In this document: positions 1 through 9,039 of the stretch, piece by piece
Layout of the letters: the number at the start of each line of letters is the position of its first letter
How positions within the stretch are numbered: position 1 is the first letter of the stretch
DNA from: Paenibacillus sp. HGH0039
GTDB taxonomy: Bacteria > Bacillota > Bacilli > Paenibacillales > NBRC-103111
DNA length: 64,000 nt
Reading direction: 5' to 3'
Assembly (NCBI RefSeq): GCF_000411255.1
Contig: NZ_KE150412.1
Coordinates: 2,889,965-2,953,964 of the forward strand
Notes under the pieces: generated by a model
The model's input: the letters and a program-made list of their open reading frames with translations, nothing else
Databases searched by the model: none
Told to the model about the DNA's origin: nothing
Translations under genes and position numbers: made by a program

Positions 1-375
1 GTTCCTTACGAATTCGATACCCGCGGCCTGAATGTCCTCTATGACGGCAAGAAGAACGGCAAGCAGGTCGAGAATCCGACCTACCAGGAGAACGGATTGG
101 ACGGTTTTTCGGTCCTCAGCTTTATCGGCACAGGTAAAAAGGACCGGCTTCCGTTCACCTTGACGGACGCGGCCGGAAACGTGATCCACACGGGCATCGC
201 CGAGAAAGACCAGCCGGAAGGCGTGCTTGCTTTCGTCACGAGCGGAGCCAAGCTGCCTGAATCTATCCGCCTGAACGTGAATATCGACCGTATCGGCGCC
301 ACCAAAGGCAGCTGGAAAGCGCAGTTCACGATCGACCAGAGCAAGGCCAAGCAGGCTTCCGAGAAAGCGCATTGA
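1..375 (+). CDS. C-terminal part of an unidentified protein, possibly DUF4179/DUF5643-type
   Basis: The frame is open from the first base, so the gene begins outside the window; 124 residues are visible. The segment is rich in beta-strand-like alternation (LPFTLTDAAGNVIHTGIA) and ends with a pattern like IDRIGATKGSWKAQFTI before a short charged tail. This resembles the immunoglobulin-like C-terminal domain of DUF4179 anti-sigma-type membrane proteins common in Paenibacillus, but no decisive motif is present, so the family is a guess. A strong terminator follows 40 bases after the stop, so this is the last gene of its transcript. Confidence 0.6.
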   Translation, partial: VPYEFDTRGLNVLYDGKKNGKQVENPTYQENGLDGFSVLSFIGTGKKDRLPFTLTDAAGNVIHTGIAEKDQPEGVLAFVTSGAKLPESIRLNVNIDRIGATKGSWKAQFTIDQSKAKQASEKAH

Positions 376-411
376 GTCCGGCTGATGATAATTTCGAGAA
401 GATAAATCAGG

Positions 412-443
412 AAGAAGACGCCGGCTGCCCGGCGTCTTCTTTT
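412..443 (+). terminator. intrinsic terminator
   Basis: A perfect 13-bp stem (412-424 with 429-441), loop CTGC, ends in a short T run. It closes the transcript of the partial gene to its left. Confidence 0.85.
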
Positions 444-608
444 ATATGTGCATCCCTACCGTTTTTCGCGGCACGTTGATTTTCTCTTAACAGATACCGG
501 CAAGGTTGTGCTTTTGCTCTATTTTCCTGCTGTGCCGTTCCTATTACTAGCATTTTACATATCGTAAATTGAGATCGTTTGGAAGTCTACGGATAGGAGG
601 AACGAAAA

Positions 609-1349
609 ATGAAAGACGGCTCAATAGAATCTGTAAAAAAGCTGGGAGTTTCCGTTGTCACATGCACCAATCGCCGCAGTTATTTAAAAAATCTGTTGGA
701 TAATTACAAGAGACAAGACCACCCGACTAAAGAGCTTATCATCATTGTGAACAACGATAAGATACCGCTTGCCCCCTACCGGGAATCAGCCAAAAAACTT
801 CGGAATATCCGCATTTTCCGCGTTTCGGAACAAACCTCTCTCGGCGCTTGCTTGAATTACGCAGTCAAGAAAGCCAAACACGGCTACATTGCCAAGTTCG
901 ATGACGACGATTATTACGCCCCCTATTATCTCACCGAAAGCTTGCAGACCTTCCGGCAAACAAAAGCCGATGTTATAGGAAAACGGGCCCACTACATGTA
1001 TCTCCGCGGATCGAAGACGCTTATCCTTCGTTTTTCGCAGGATGAAAACCGCCCCGTCACCCGATTGCCCGGGGCTACTCTCGTCATTAGACGCGACGTT
1101 TTGAAGAAGGTGCCGTTTCCGGACCGGAACGTGGGGGAAGACGATCTTTTTTGCCTAAGAAGCAAGAAAAAGGGGTTCAAAGTCTACTCCGCGGGAAAAG
1201 ACAACTTCGTCGCCATACGCCGAAAAAACTCCAGCAACCACACCTGGATCATCAGCGATAAGGAGCTAATCACCCATCACAAGAAAATCCCCAACGTGAG
1301 CAATTACAAGAAGTTTGTGCAAAGAAAACCTAAGGGTGGCGTTCTCTAA
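609..1349 (+). CDS. glycosyltransferase family 2 protein (first tandem copy)
   Basis: A 246-residue GT-A-fold glycosyltransferase. It starts with VSVVTCTNRR, the nucleotide-binding first strand, and carries the acidic metal-binding block FDDDDYYAP around residues 97-105. The acidic pair expected to supply the general base is seen as VGEDDLF near residue 178. There is no signal peptide or membrane segment, so it is cytoplasmic. Start ATG follows AGGAGG at 595-600. Its stop overlaps the start of a homologous neighbour by one base (TAATG), so the two are co-translated. Such short GT2 enzymes in spore-formers are often associated with spore-surface or envelope polysaccharide (CgeD is one example); the acceptor here is unknown. 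Confidence 0.85.
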   Translation: MKDGSIESVKKLGVSVVTCTNRRSYLKNLLDNYKRQDHPTKELIIIVNNDKIPLAPYRESAKKLRNIRIFRVSEQTSLGACLNYAVKKAKHGYIAKFDDDDYYAPYYLTESLQTFRQTKADVIGKRAHYMYLRGSKTLILRFSQDENRPVTRLPGATLVIRRDVLKKVPFPDRNVGEDDLFCLRSKKKGFKVYSAGKDNFVAIRRKNSSNHTWIISDKELITHHKKIPNVSNYKKFVQRKPKGGVL

Positions 1350-2080
1350 TGGCGAACCCGGATGCCGTTCGGCCGGAACATGCCGTTTCCGTTATCACTT
1401 GCACCAAACGGCGGGACTGCCTGGAGGCTCTTTTCCAAAACTACAGCAGGCAAAATTTCAGAAACAAAGAGCTGATCGTAATCCTCAATCAGGACGACCT
1501 CAAGGTGAACGAGTATATGCAAGCCGCAAAAGCCTATAAACATGTCCGGATATACAGCTTGCCGGAGCATATGTCTCTCGGAACCTGCCTCAATTTCGGC
1601 GTCCGTTTATCGAAATACAACCGGATCGCCAAATTTGACGACGACGATTACTATGCTCCCGACTATTTGACGGACAGTATGCGGATTATGGCGAAAACCG
1701 GCGCCGACATCGTAGGGAAGCGGGCCCATTATATGTATCTGAACGGGACAAAGACCCTCCTTCTTCGTTATCCCGCCCGGGAAAATCAATATGTCTCCCT
1801 GGTGCAAGGGGCGACCCTTCTCGTGAAGCGGCACGTGTTCGACAAAGTCGGATTCCCCGATCAGAACCGGAGCGAATGCGTGAAATTTTGTTCCGACAGC
1901 GCGGCAAAAGGTTTTACCATTTATTCAGGCAGCCCCTATAACTTTCTGGCGATCCGCAGAAAAAATTCCAAAGATCACACGTGGATCGTAAGCGACCGGC
2001 AGCTTTTGGAGAGGAATGCCAAGCTGGTGAGAGCGAAGAACGCGCGGGAATTCGTAAGCCGCCGGAGTTTGGATACTTAA
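1349..2080 (+). CDS. glycosyltransferase family 2 protein (second tandem copy, altered acidic motif)
   Basis: A 243-residue paralogue of the gene before it, collinear over its whole length: VSVITCTKRR at the start, FDDDDYYAPDYLTDSM in the middle, the shared KRAHYMYL block, and RRKNS..HTWI near the end. It differs at the expected catalytic-base motif: the partner has GEDDLF, this copy has SECVKF, so only one acidic residue is kept. It may therefore be a regulatory or partner subunit, or have changed chemistry. It is translationally coupled to the upstream copy, and a bidirectional terminator follows. Confidence 0.85.
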   Translation: MANPDAVRPEHAVSVITCTKRRDCLEALFQNYSRQNFRNKELIVILNQDDLKVNEYMQAAKAYKHVRIYSLPEHMSLGTCLNFGVRLSKYNRIAKFDDDDYYAPDYLTDSMRIMAKTGADIVGKRAHYMYLNGTKTLLLRYPARENQYVSLVQGATLLVKRHVFDKVGFPDQNRSECVKFCSDSAAKGFTIYSGSPYNFLAIRRKNSKDHTWIVSDRQLLERNAKLVRAKNAREFVSRRSLDT

Positions 2081-2150
2081 GCTTACGGCGATAGGAAGAC
2101 GGCAGCCGAGAGTTTCCCGGTGGCGCCTCCATCCGCAAGGCGGCATACAA

Positions 2151-2186
2151 AAAAAGCACCGTTCTTTCGAACGGTGCTTTTTGCGG
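2151..2186. terminator. bidirectional intrinsic terminator
   Basis: A perfect 14-bp stem (2151-2164 with 2169-2182), loop TTTC, with an A run on the left and a T run on the right, so it can work on both strands. It lies between the convergent glycosyltransferase pair and selO. A second inverted repeat with one bulged base is at 2195-2219. Confidence 0.85.
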
Positions 2187-2243
2187 CCTTTTATGGCCCG
2201 ATTGTTTAAACAACGGGCCGCACAAGCCTTACCCCGTCTGCGG

Positions 2244-3725
2244 TCACGTGCCGCAAAACGTCCGGTAAGGGCTGTCGCAAGCCTCCGGCAGCGTGGAGTA
2301 TGCGGCCTGTTCGGGCGAATGCGCGAAGGGGTTCGCCAGAACGCCCAGCAGCCGCTCCATTACGCTGTAATCCCCCTGTTCCACCGCGGCTTCCAGCGCC
2401 TCTTCCACCCGGTGGTTGCGGGGGATTACGGCAGGGTTGCTGCTGCGCATCAGCTCATGCGAGGCGGCTGCCGATTCCGGCTGCCTGCCCCGTCTCGCCT
2501 GCCACGACTCGTGCCAACGGGTGAACTCTTCATCCCCGGACAAAGCCGTGTCTTCAAGCTTGCCGAACGTTAAGGCAAGGAACGTGTTGGTGTAGTCGGC
2601 CCCCTGCTTCCTCATCAAACCGAGGAGATCCTCTATGAGGGACTCATCTCCCTCCTCCTCGTTAAAGAGGCCGAGCTTCGCCCTCATGCCGGCCAGGTAG
2701 CTCCGGTTATGCAGCACGCCAAACTGCGCGATTGCCTCCTCGGCCAGCTTGATGGCCTGCTCCTGATCGGCATGAATCAGCGGCAGAAGCGTTTCGGCGA
2801 AACGGGCAAGGTTCCAGGCCGCTATGTGCGGCTGATTGCCGTAAGCGTAGCGCCCGTAGGTGTCGATGGAGCTGAACACCGTCTCGGGGTCATAGGCGTC
2901 CATGAAGGCGCAGGGACCGTAATCAATGGTCTCCCCGCTGAGGGCCATGTTGTCGGTGTTCATCACTCCGTGGATAAAGCCGACAAGCTGCCACTTGGCA
3001 ATCAGCGCCGCTTGGCGCTGGATGACGGCTTGAAGCAGCGACAGGCAGCGGTTCCCGCTGCCTGCGGCGGCGGCTTCCGGGTAGTGTCTCTGCAGGGTGT
3101 AATCGGCCAGCGCCCGCAGATCTTCGGCAGAGCCCCATTTTGCGGCGAACTGGAAGGTCCCGACGCGCAGATGACTCGCGGCCACGCGGGTCAGAACCGC
3201 ACCGGGCAGCTCCGTTTCGCGGTAGACCGGCTCGCCGGTGGTCGCCACAGCCAAGCTGCGCGTAGTGGGAATGCCGAGCCCGTGCATGGCCTCGCTGATG
3301 ATGTACTCGCGCAGCATCGGCCCGAGAGCGGCCCGGCCGTCGCCCCGGCGGGAATACGGCGTCCGGCCCGGCCCCTTGAGCTGGATGTCCACCCTCTCGC
3401 CGTCGGGAGTGATCTGCTCTCCGAGCAGCACGGCACGGCCGTCGCCCAGCATCGTAAAGTGACCGAATTGATGTCCTGCGTAAGCTTGGGCCAGCGGTTC
3501 CGCGCCTTCGGGAATCCGGTTGCCGGCAAACACTTCGGTCCCCTCGTTACTTTTAAGCGCTTGACCGTTCAACCCCAGAGATGCCGCCAGGGCATCGTTA
3601 AAAATAACTAAATCCGGCGAAGCTGCGGGAGTCGGATTCGTCTTGGTAAAAAATATTTCCGGCAGACGGGCATAACTATTGTCAAAATTCCAACCGGTTT
3701 CCGGTCCTGCTTTTTTATCCGTCAT
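2244..3725 (-). CDS. selO: protein adenylyltransferase SelO (YdiU/UPF0061 family)
   Basis: A 493-residue member of the SelO pseudokinase family, which transfers AMP from ATP to protein hydroxyl groups and is linked to redox stress. Visible signatures are [20 protein letters not shown], the block [19 protein letters not shown], the loop [21 protein letters not shown], and the metal-binding segment HGVMNTDNM with [14 protein letters not shown]. The C-terminus ends PYRTFCGT, with the cysteine found in most bacterial homologues in place of selenocysteine. Length is normal. Start ATG follows AAGGAG by five bases. It appears monocistronic. Confidence 0.96.
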   Translation of the reverse strand: MTDKKAGPETGWNFDNSYARLPEIFFTKTNPTPAASPDLVIFNDALAASLGLNGQALKSNEGTEVFAGNRIPEGAEPLAQAYAGHQFGHFTMLGDGRAVLLGEQITPDGERVDIQLKGPGRTPYSRRGDGRAALGPMLREYIISEAMHGLGIPTTRSLAVATTGEPVYRETELPGAVLTRVAASHLRVGTFQFAAKWGSAEDLRALADYTLQRHYPEAAAAGSGNRCLSLLQAVIQRQAALIAKWQLVGFIHGVMNTDNMALSGETIDYGPCAFMDAYDPETVFSSIDTYGRYAYGNQPHIAAWNLARFAETLLPLIHADQEQAIKLAEEAIAQFGVLHNRSYLAGMRAKLGLFNEEEGDESLIEDLLGLMRKQGADYTNTFLALTFGKLEDTALSGDEEFTRWHESWQARRGRQPESAAASHELMRSSNPAVIPRNHRVEEALEAAVEQGDYSVMERLLGVLANPFAHSPEQAAYSTLPEACDSPYRTFCGT

Positions 3726-4308
3726 CTTATCTCCTTCTGTTCTCGATCATTTAGTTGGATCGCTTAACGGGTTTGCAGATAGGAGTGCGCCTCTACACAG
3801 CTGCGTCTCCTCGTAAAGTCCTGTCCTTTTATAAACGTATATTACCCTTTCTATACCCGAATCACTCCCTGCCGCCTATGGGATGAAGCGAGCTGTCTTT
3901 ATGTAACCACGTGTACCTTGCGGGTGTGAACGTTGTGCTTGTCTCTGTTTCCGCCTCAAGCTGGGAGAGGCTTACTTCATTATTCTCTCATCCGGGACAA
4001 AATTTCAAATCTTTTTTAAACGAGAAGAGCTTATTGACTCTAGCAAATCCGGCAATAAGCCCTGTTTAGTCTATTTAGCTGTCTTGGAGAATCAGCGTGC
4101 CCAGTTCATCATGACCGGCGTCAAGTTCGCTTCGATCAGGCTGGCCGCATAAGAGTACCGTTACGATGGCAAAAAATTTGGCGCTGTCCAAGGCTTCCTT
4201 TTTCCAGCTTATTTTCTGCTTTAACCGGATCGCCCTTCCCCTTCCATCTCCGGCAAAGAGATCTTTCCTACAAAAAACAGCCCCGCATGATGCGGAGCTG
4301 CCTGATTT
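3726..4308. other. 583-bp gap without an intact gene
   Basis: No ORF with a ribosome binding site was found. On the minus strand around 4080-4220 a short reading frame (ISWKKEALDSAKFFAIVTVLL, then a probable frame change) looks protein-like and may be debris of a lost gene, but I cannot name it. An inverted repeat near 4282-4305 (GCCCCGCATGATGCGGAGC) fits a terminator for the permease gene that ends at 4309. Confidence 0.4.
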
Positions 4309-6222
4309 TCATCCGTTTTTCGGATACATATGCTGCAAATAACGCCAGCGGATAAGCAAGAAATAAACAACCTGAATCCCGATGAAGGACAAGAAAATGA
4401 GCACCGAATTCGTCCAGACGGAGAAATCCACCAGATGCTGCAGAGCGATAAACGCTACCCCGCTGTGTACAAGCGCCATGACGATCGGCAGGAAAAACAT
4501 GAGCAGCAGCTGCCTCGTCACAATCCGCCGCAGCTCCTTGTTCAGCAAGCCCATTTTCGCGATCATCCGGTATTGCTCCCGGTCCCGCTCCATATCAGCG
4601 TACAGCCGGAAGTACAGGAAACTGGCGGCAAAGGTGAAAAATACGACGCCTACCATCGTGCTGATAATGAACAGCAGTCCATTGGTCTGCTTATCGGACA
4701 GCCAGTCCAGCACTAACGCATCGAATCGGCCGAATTCATCCCTGCCGATTTCTTCTGTCAGCACACTCGCGACATCCCGGGTATTCTGCCAATCGGCCAC
4801 GTAGAAAAAGTTAAAATGCAGCTGCGTGTCTTCAATCTCCGGCACGGTTTCAAACATTCGATCGGAAACGACAACGGTATAGTGGCCGTCCGGCAGGATG
4901 ACGGTCGGCACATACTGCTTTACCGTTACGTTCTTTTGCCAGGTTTCACTTATTCCGAGGTCAATGGAGTCAGGCACGATTTCCTTCTTCTCTTTAATTT
5001 GAGTAGCCAGAAAGAGGCTGCCGGGCAGCAGCAGGCTTTCCCCGTCCGCCAGTTCTTCCGTATCGTGCAATCCCAAGGTTTTGGCCAGAGCGTTGAATTC
5101 GCTCTGCTTGACGAGGACAAGACGTCCCCACAGCCGCTTTGCATGGACAACGTTTAAGTCGTAAGCGAAGCCGTGGTCATCCAGTTGTTTTTTGATCCGT
5201 GAAACAACTTCTTTTTCCTTTTGAACGCTTAGGTCCGTTTTGTACGTGAAGGCATAGGGATTCTCCATCTCTTTCAGTCCCGGATGATTCATCGCGAGCA
5301 CTGTGCCGATTCCGGTAAAGGCAATCGCCGAAACGATCGTGATCATGAAAAACATCGTCGCGTTATCCTTCATGCGATACGCCAGCTGCGATAAAACCAG
5401 CAGGTTCGTCCGTTTGAAGAACACGCGGTCCCTCCGCTTCAAGCTCTTGAGCGCGTACACGCTGAGCTGCGTAAACAGGAAGTACGTGCCTGCGACCACC
5501 AAGCCGACGCCGGCAAAGAGCAGCCAGAACGAGTGAAAGTATCTGTAGACGTAAAACATCACAACGCCGTATCCGGCCAGGATCAGGACAATCGCCAAGA
5601 CCGACAGCAGCCGTGAAGGCGCAGGCTCGGGCTTCGGCTTTTCATCCGACTGGAACAAATCCGCGAGCCGGCCGGCTTTCACGATCCGGGAGGTGACCAG
5701 CGCGACAACGCCAAACAGCAGAACGAATGCGGCAGCGGTCGTAACAATGGCCAGCACCGGCATGTAGAAGGTCAAGCCCACCTTGATGACGAGCAGCTTG
5801 GCAATGGCGAGCAGGATCATCTTTGTGAAAATAAGCCCCACGGCAATACCCGTTACAATCGAGGCTCCGCCGATAAACAAGTTCTCGATGAAAACGAGCC
5901 GGCGCAGCTGCCGCGGGGACATGCCGTGCATCATCAGAATGCCGAATTCCCGCTTGCGGGTTTGCAGAAAAGTGCCGGCCGAATACAGGCAGAAGAAAAA
6001 CGAAAAAATGAAGATGATCACTTGCGAGAGGCGCATGCCGTTGGTCGCGAGTGCACTGATCGTTCTGCTCGTCGATTTCAGCTCTCCCTGCAAATCGGGG
6101 TGAAACAGCAGCAGGGCATAGACGAAAAAAACAAGGACGGAAAACGAGCTGCTTAAGAAGTGCGCCAGATAGACCCGTTTGTTGCGGATGACGTTATTAA
6201 ACGCGAACTGTCGGAAAGTCAT
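4309..6222 (-). CDS. BceB-type ABC transporter permease (antimicrobial peptide resistance)
   Basis: A 637-residue permease of the BceB/FtsX-like family. It has one N-terminal helix, three helices with an MHGMS-type loop (FGILMMHGMSPRQLRRLVFIEN), further helices to about residue 310, a large hydrophilic extracellular domain at about 320-520, and a last helix group. Such proteins bind lipid II-cycle intermediates complexed with bacitracin-like peptides and signal to a partner kinase. Start ATG follows AGGAGG; the start lies inside the end of the ATPase gene (26-bp overlap), so the two are coupled. The length is typical of the family. Confidence 0.93.
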   Translation of the reverse strand: MTFRQFAFNNVIRNKRVYLAHFLSSSFSVLVFFVYALLLFHPDLQGELKSTSRTISALATNGMRLSQVIIFIFSFFFCLYSAGTFLQTRKREFGILMMHGMSPRQLRRLVFIENLFIGGASIVTGIAVGLIFTKMILLAIAKLLVIKVGLTFYMPVLAIVTTAAAFVLLFGVVALVTSRIVKAGRLADLFQSDEKPKPEPAPSRLLSVLAIVLILAGYGVVMFYVYRYFHSFWLLFAGVGLVVAGTYFLFTQLSVYALKSLKRRDRVFFKRTNLLVLSQLAYRMKDNATMFFMITIVSAIAFTGIGTVLAMNHPGLKEMENPYAFTYKTDLSVQKEKEVVSRIKKQLDDHGFAYDLNVVHAKRLWGRLVLVKQSEFNALAKTLGLHDTEELADGESLLLPGSLFLATQIKEKKEIVPDSIDLGISETWQKNVTVKQYVPTVILPDGHYTVVVSDRMFETVPEIEDTQLHFNFFYVADWQNTRDVASVLTEEIGRDEFGRFDALVLDWLSDKQTNGLLFIISTMVGVVFFTFAASFLYFRLYADMERDREQYRMIAKMGLLNKELRRIVTRQLLLMFFLPIVMALVHSGVAFIALQHLVDFSVWTNSVLIFLSFIGIQVVYFLLIRWRYLQHMYPKNG

Positions 6223-6967
6223 GTCTGTAACCTCCTAGCAGCGAAAGGGCGTTGATGATCTTCTGGTAAAAGACTTCACGGTTTCCTCCCTGCGTGATCT
6301 CATTATGAAACCTGCCGTCCTTGATAAATACCACGCGGTCGCAGTAGCTTGCCGCCATCGCATCGTGCGTGACCAGCATCATCGTCGCTTCCTGCCGCTT
6401 GTTCATCGTCGTCAGCAGTTCCATGACATCGCGGGCCGATTTGGAGTCCAGATTGCCTGTCGGTTCGTCGGCAAGCACCAGCTTCGGCGAATGAATCAAC
6501 GCGCGCGCGATGGCCGTCCGCTGGGCCTGTCCGCCGGAAATCTCATAGGTCCGCTTGTCCAGGACCGACGTAATGCCAAGCTGCTCCGCGATCGGCTCCA
6601 GCAGGCTTTTCATTTGATCCAGCGCGACTCCTTCAAGCGTAAGCGGCAGTAAAATATTTTCCTTCACGGTCAGTGTAGGCAGCAAATTGAACGATTGAAA
6701 AATAAAGCCCAGCTTGCGTCTGCGAAACAGCGCCAGCTCGTCCGCGTTCATCCGGTGCGGATAGTTGCCGTCCACGCAAACCTCCCCGGACGTCGGTTCG
6801 TCGATGGTCGACACCAGATTGAGCAGCGTCGTTTTGCCGCTTCCGGAAGGTCCCATGATGCCGATGAACTCCCCCTTCTCAATCGTCAGGTTAATATCGG
6901 ACAGCGCCTCAAACGGCATCTTTTCATTGTAAATTTTGCATAAGTTCGTGACCTTCAAAATAGCCAA
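6197..6967 (-). CDS. BceA-type ABC transporter ATP-binding protein
   Basis: A 256-residue ATPase with Walker A GPSGSGKTT, signature SGGQAQR, Walker B LVLADEPTGNLDS and the switch histidine in LVTHD. I chose a TTG start that gives MAILKVTNLCKIY, because AAGAAGGG at 6979-6986 lies 11 bases upstream; the ATG ten codons earlier has no such site. The C-terminus INALSLLGGYRHDFPTVRV is typical of BceA. It pairs with the overlapping permease for peptide-antibiotic detoxification. A BceR-type palindrome stands 75 bp upstream of the start. Confidence 0.93.
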   Translation of the reverse strand: MAILKVTNLCKIYNEKMPFEALSDINLTIEKGEFIGIMGPSGSGKTTLLNLVSTIDEPTSGEVCVDGNYPHRMNADELALFRRRKLGFIFQSFNLLPTLTVKENILLPLTLEGVALDQMKSLLEPIAEQLGITSVLDKRTYEISGGQAQRTAIARALIHSPKLVLADEPTGNLDSKSARDVMELLTTMNKRQEATMMLVTHDAMAASYCDRVVFIKDGRFHNEITQGGNREVFYQKIINALSLLGGYRHDFPTVRV

Positions 6968-7041
6968 GCAAAACACGTCCCTTCTTGCTTCTAGCATACC
7001 CCAAGCGATCCGCCGCTCCTATATCGCTATCTTGCGCCAAT

Positions 7042-7057
7042 CTTACAGGGATGTAAG
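7042..7057 (-). promoter_or_regulatory. BceR-type operator in front of the transporter genes
   Basis: CTTACAGGGATGTAAG is a perfect 6-4-6 palindrome and matches the known BceR consensus TNACA-N4-TGTAA. It lies in the gap between the kinase gene and the ATPase gene, where Bce systems carry their inducible transporter promoter. I could not assign convincing -35 and -10 boxes. Confidence 0.8.
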
Positions 7058-7089
7058 TCTCCGCGAAGTATACACACCGGTCTGTACAC

Positions 7090-7122
7090 AAAAAGGCGAA
7101 GAGTGATCGCTCACTATTCGCC
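7090..7122 (-). terminator. terminator overlapping the end of the kinase gene
   Basis: Arms 7095-7106 and 7111-7122 pair with one mismatch around loop TCGC. On the minus strand the hairpin is followed by TTTTTG. The kinase stop codon lies within the hairpin. This separates the regulator-kinase transcript from the transporter transcript. Confidence 0.75.
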
Positions 7123-8106
7123 CTGTTCGGTCGCATACGGAAAAATGATGCGGACGGTCGTCCCTTTGCCGGGCTCGGACTCGATCTCCACCCGGTGATG
7201 CAAGCGGTCCGCCACTTCCTTCACCAGATACAGGCCCATGCCTGTCGATTCTTTAAACTTCCGCCCGTTTTCGCCTGTAAAAAACGGATCGAACACCCGC
7301 TTCAAATCGGATGGGGGTATGCCGACGCCGCGGTCCGTGACGCTTAGAATGACGGCTTTATCCTGCGCATGCGCCTTGAAGGCAACCTTCGTCCTGCTGC
7401 CGGCCGAATAAGTAATGGCGTTCGAGATCAGCTGCTGGACGATGAACCGGAGCCATTTGGCGTCGCTCTCGACCGTGACGCTCTCGTCAATCAGAAGCTC
7501 CGGATGCACATAATGCCGAATGAACGACCGCCGGTTATCCTGAATGACCTCGTTCACAAGCTCTCTCAGCTGCACTCGGTAAATATGGAAGTCCTGAGCG
7601 AACGTCTCCCTCCGTGCCATATAAAGCACCATTTCGAGCCCGTGACGCAGCCGGTCGGACTCCTCCGCGATACTGGCAAACCGCTCGTCGTCGCCGTTCT
7701 GCGTGATGAGCTGGATGACCGATAGCGGGGTCTTCATTTGGTGAACCCATTGATTCATGAACGTCAGGTGCTGCCGCTGTTTTTCCTCCCACACGTGCTC
7801 CCGCTGTTTATTCGCGCGGTACTGGGCGTCCAGAATCTTCGTTAAAGACGCTGCAAGCGGCGCACGGCTTACCTTGAGCTCCCGCGGCAGGACGTCGCTC
7901 GGGTCGGAGATGTACCGGTAAAACGCCCGAAGCCGGACGTAGCGGTACATCAGATAAACAAGCAGCACGCAAAGGCCGAGAAACAGCGCGTACAAAGCGG
8001 TCCCTAGATGGTTGTACCCGTCCAGCCAGCAAATAAGCAGAATGACCAGCATCTGCACCAGACTGAACCCGATAAGCGGCACATGGTCCCGTACAAACAA
8101 CCTCAT
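7114..8106 (-). CDS. BceS-type intramembrane-sensing histidine kinase
   Basis: A 330-residue kinase with two N-terminal membrane helices separated by only a few residues (about 9-55), so there is no extracellular sensor domain; such kinases are activated by their BceAB transporter. The phosphorylation motif is NQWVHQMKTPLSVI (family form QWVHQMKTP). The ATPase part shows NAITYS, DRGVGIP and GTGMGLYLVKEVA. I took the ATG at 8106, which overlaps the regulator stop as ATGA, rather than the ATG seven codons upstream. Confidence 0.92.
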   Translation of the reverse strand: MRLFVRDHVPLIGFSLVQMLVILLICWLDGYNHLGTALYALFLGLCVLLVYLMYRYVRLRAFYRYISDPSDVLPRELKVSRAPLAASLTKILDAQYRANKQREHVWEEKQRQHLTFMNQWVHQMKTPLSVIQLITQNGDDERFASIAEESDRLRHGLEMVLYMARRETFAQDFHIYRVQLRELVNEVIQDNRRSFIRHYVHPELLIDESVTVESDAKWLRFIVQQLISNAITYSAGSRTKVAFKAHAQDKAVILSVTDRGVGIPPSDLKRVFDPFFTGENGRKFKESTGMGLYLVKEVADRLHHRVEIESEPGKGTTVRIIFPYATEQGE

Positions 8107-8804
8107 CGCTTCGTTTCGCCCTTCCATGTGAGGTGCAGCCGGTACCCGACGCCGCGCAGCGTTTCGATGGCATCGTCCATGCCGAGTTCCGCCAGCTTCT
8201 TGCGCAGCCGCGTGATGTTGACGCTGAGCGCGTTATCGTCGACATAGCTGTAATCGTCCCACAGCTTGTCGAGAATAGTCTCCCGGCTGGCAATCCGGGG
8301 ACAATGATGCATCAGCGTCTCCATTAGCAGCGATTCCTTGCGCGTCAAAAGCGTGGACTGCTCCTTCAGCCGCAGCTCCATCCGCTCGGGATACAACATC
8401 AGCCCGTCCCGTTCCACAATGCGTTCCTTCGTCGCATAATCGCCGTAGACGCGCCTGATCTGGCTGCGGATCTTGGCCATCACGATTTCGTAATGGAACG
8501 GCTTCGTGATATAATCGTCCGCCCCGCTCTCCAGCGCCATCACCTGATCCATTTCCCCGTTCCGGGCGGAAATGAAAATAATCGGACACGTGGACACTGT
8601 CCGGATTTGGCGGCACCAATAGTAACCGTCGTAGCTCGGCAGGTTGACGTCCAGCAGTACGACCTGCGGGAGCTGCTCCTCGAACGATTCCATCACGCGC
8701 TGGAAATCATCCACCACGATCGCTTCGTCCCCGTATTTTTCAATGTGCGACTTCAACAATTCCGCTATTTTGGGATCGTCTTCGACGATCATAATTTTGT
8801 TCAT
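8103..8804 (-). CDS. BceR-type OmpR-family response regulator
   Basis: A 233-residue response regulator: receiver domain starting MNKIMIVEDDPKIAELL, phosphoacceptor Asp in VVLLDVNLP, switch Lys in YITKPF, then a winged-helix DNA-binding domain ending SVNITRLRKKLAELG..GVGYRLHLTW. Start ATG at 8804 is preceded by GGAGGG; the longer reading frame upstream lacks a binding site. It is co-translated with the kinase and is the expected binder of the palindrome at 7042-7057. Confidence 0.94.
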   Translation of the reverse strand: MNKIMIVEDDPKIAELLKSHIEKYGDEAIVVDDFQRVMESFEEQLPQVVLLDVNLPSYDGYYWCRQIRTVSTCPIIFISARNGEMDQVMALESGADDYITKPFHYEIVMAKIRSQIRRVYGDYATKERIVERDGLMLYPERMELRLKEQSTLLTRKESLLMETLMHHCPRIASRETILDKLWDDYSYVDDNALSVNITRLRKKLAELGMDDAIETLRGVGYRLHLTWKGETKR

Positions 8805-8987
8805 CCGGGAAAATCCCTCCCTATTGTGCAAACGCCTTGGCGTCACCTCCATTAAACCACAAAACAGCGCGCGTCCCAATAAGGGACCTAATGGCGAGGA
8901 GCTGCATTCCCCTCAGCAGAGCAACAACCTTCTGTTCGGTTATAATCTTAAGGAACGGTTTATTTTAACAAGACCCGTATACTCCCA

Positions 8988-9018
8988 TTGAATCTCCAGT
9001 TACAGGAGATAGTAAACT
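8988..9018 (+). promoter_or_regulatory. MerR-type promoter/operator (19-bp spacer) of the MerR gene
   Basis: The -35 box TTGAAT (8988-8993) and -10 box TAAACT (9013-9018) are separated by 19 bp, longer than the optimal 17 and typical of promoters that MerR proteins untwist. The spacer contains the dyad CTCC-AGTTACA-GGAG. The first 21 bp are identical to the promoter of the facing hydrolase gene at 11620-11640. Confidence 0.8.
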
Positions 9019-9039
9019 AACTTTTCGGAGGTGAGTGGT

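Noticed and set aside
2709..3611. 300-codon plus-strand frame inside selO
   Set aside because: Antisense to a well-conserved gene; its protein has no motif and no ribosome site.
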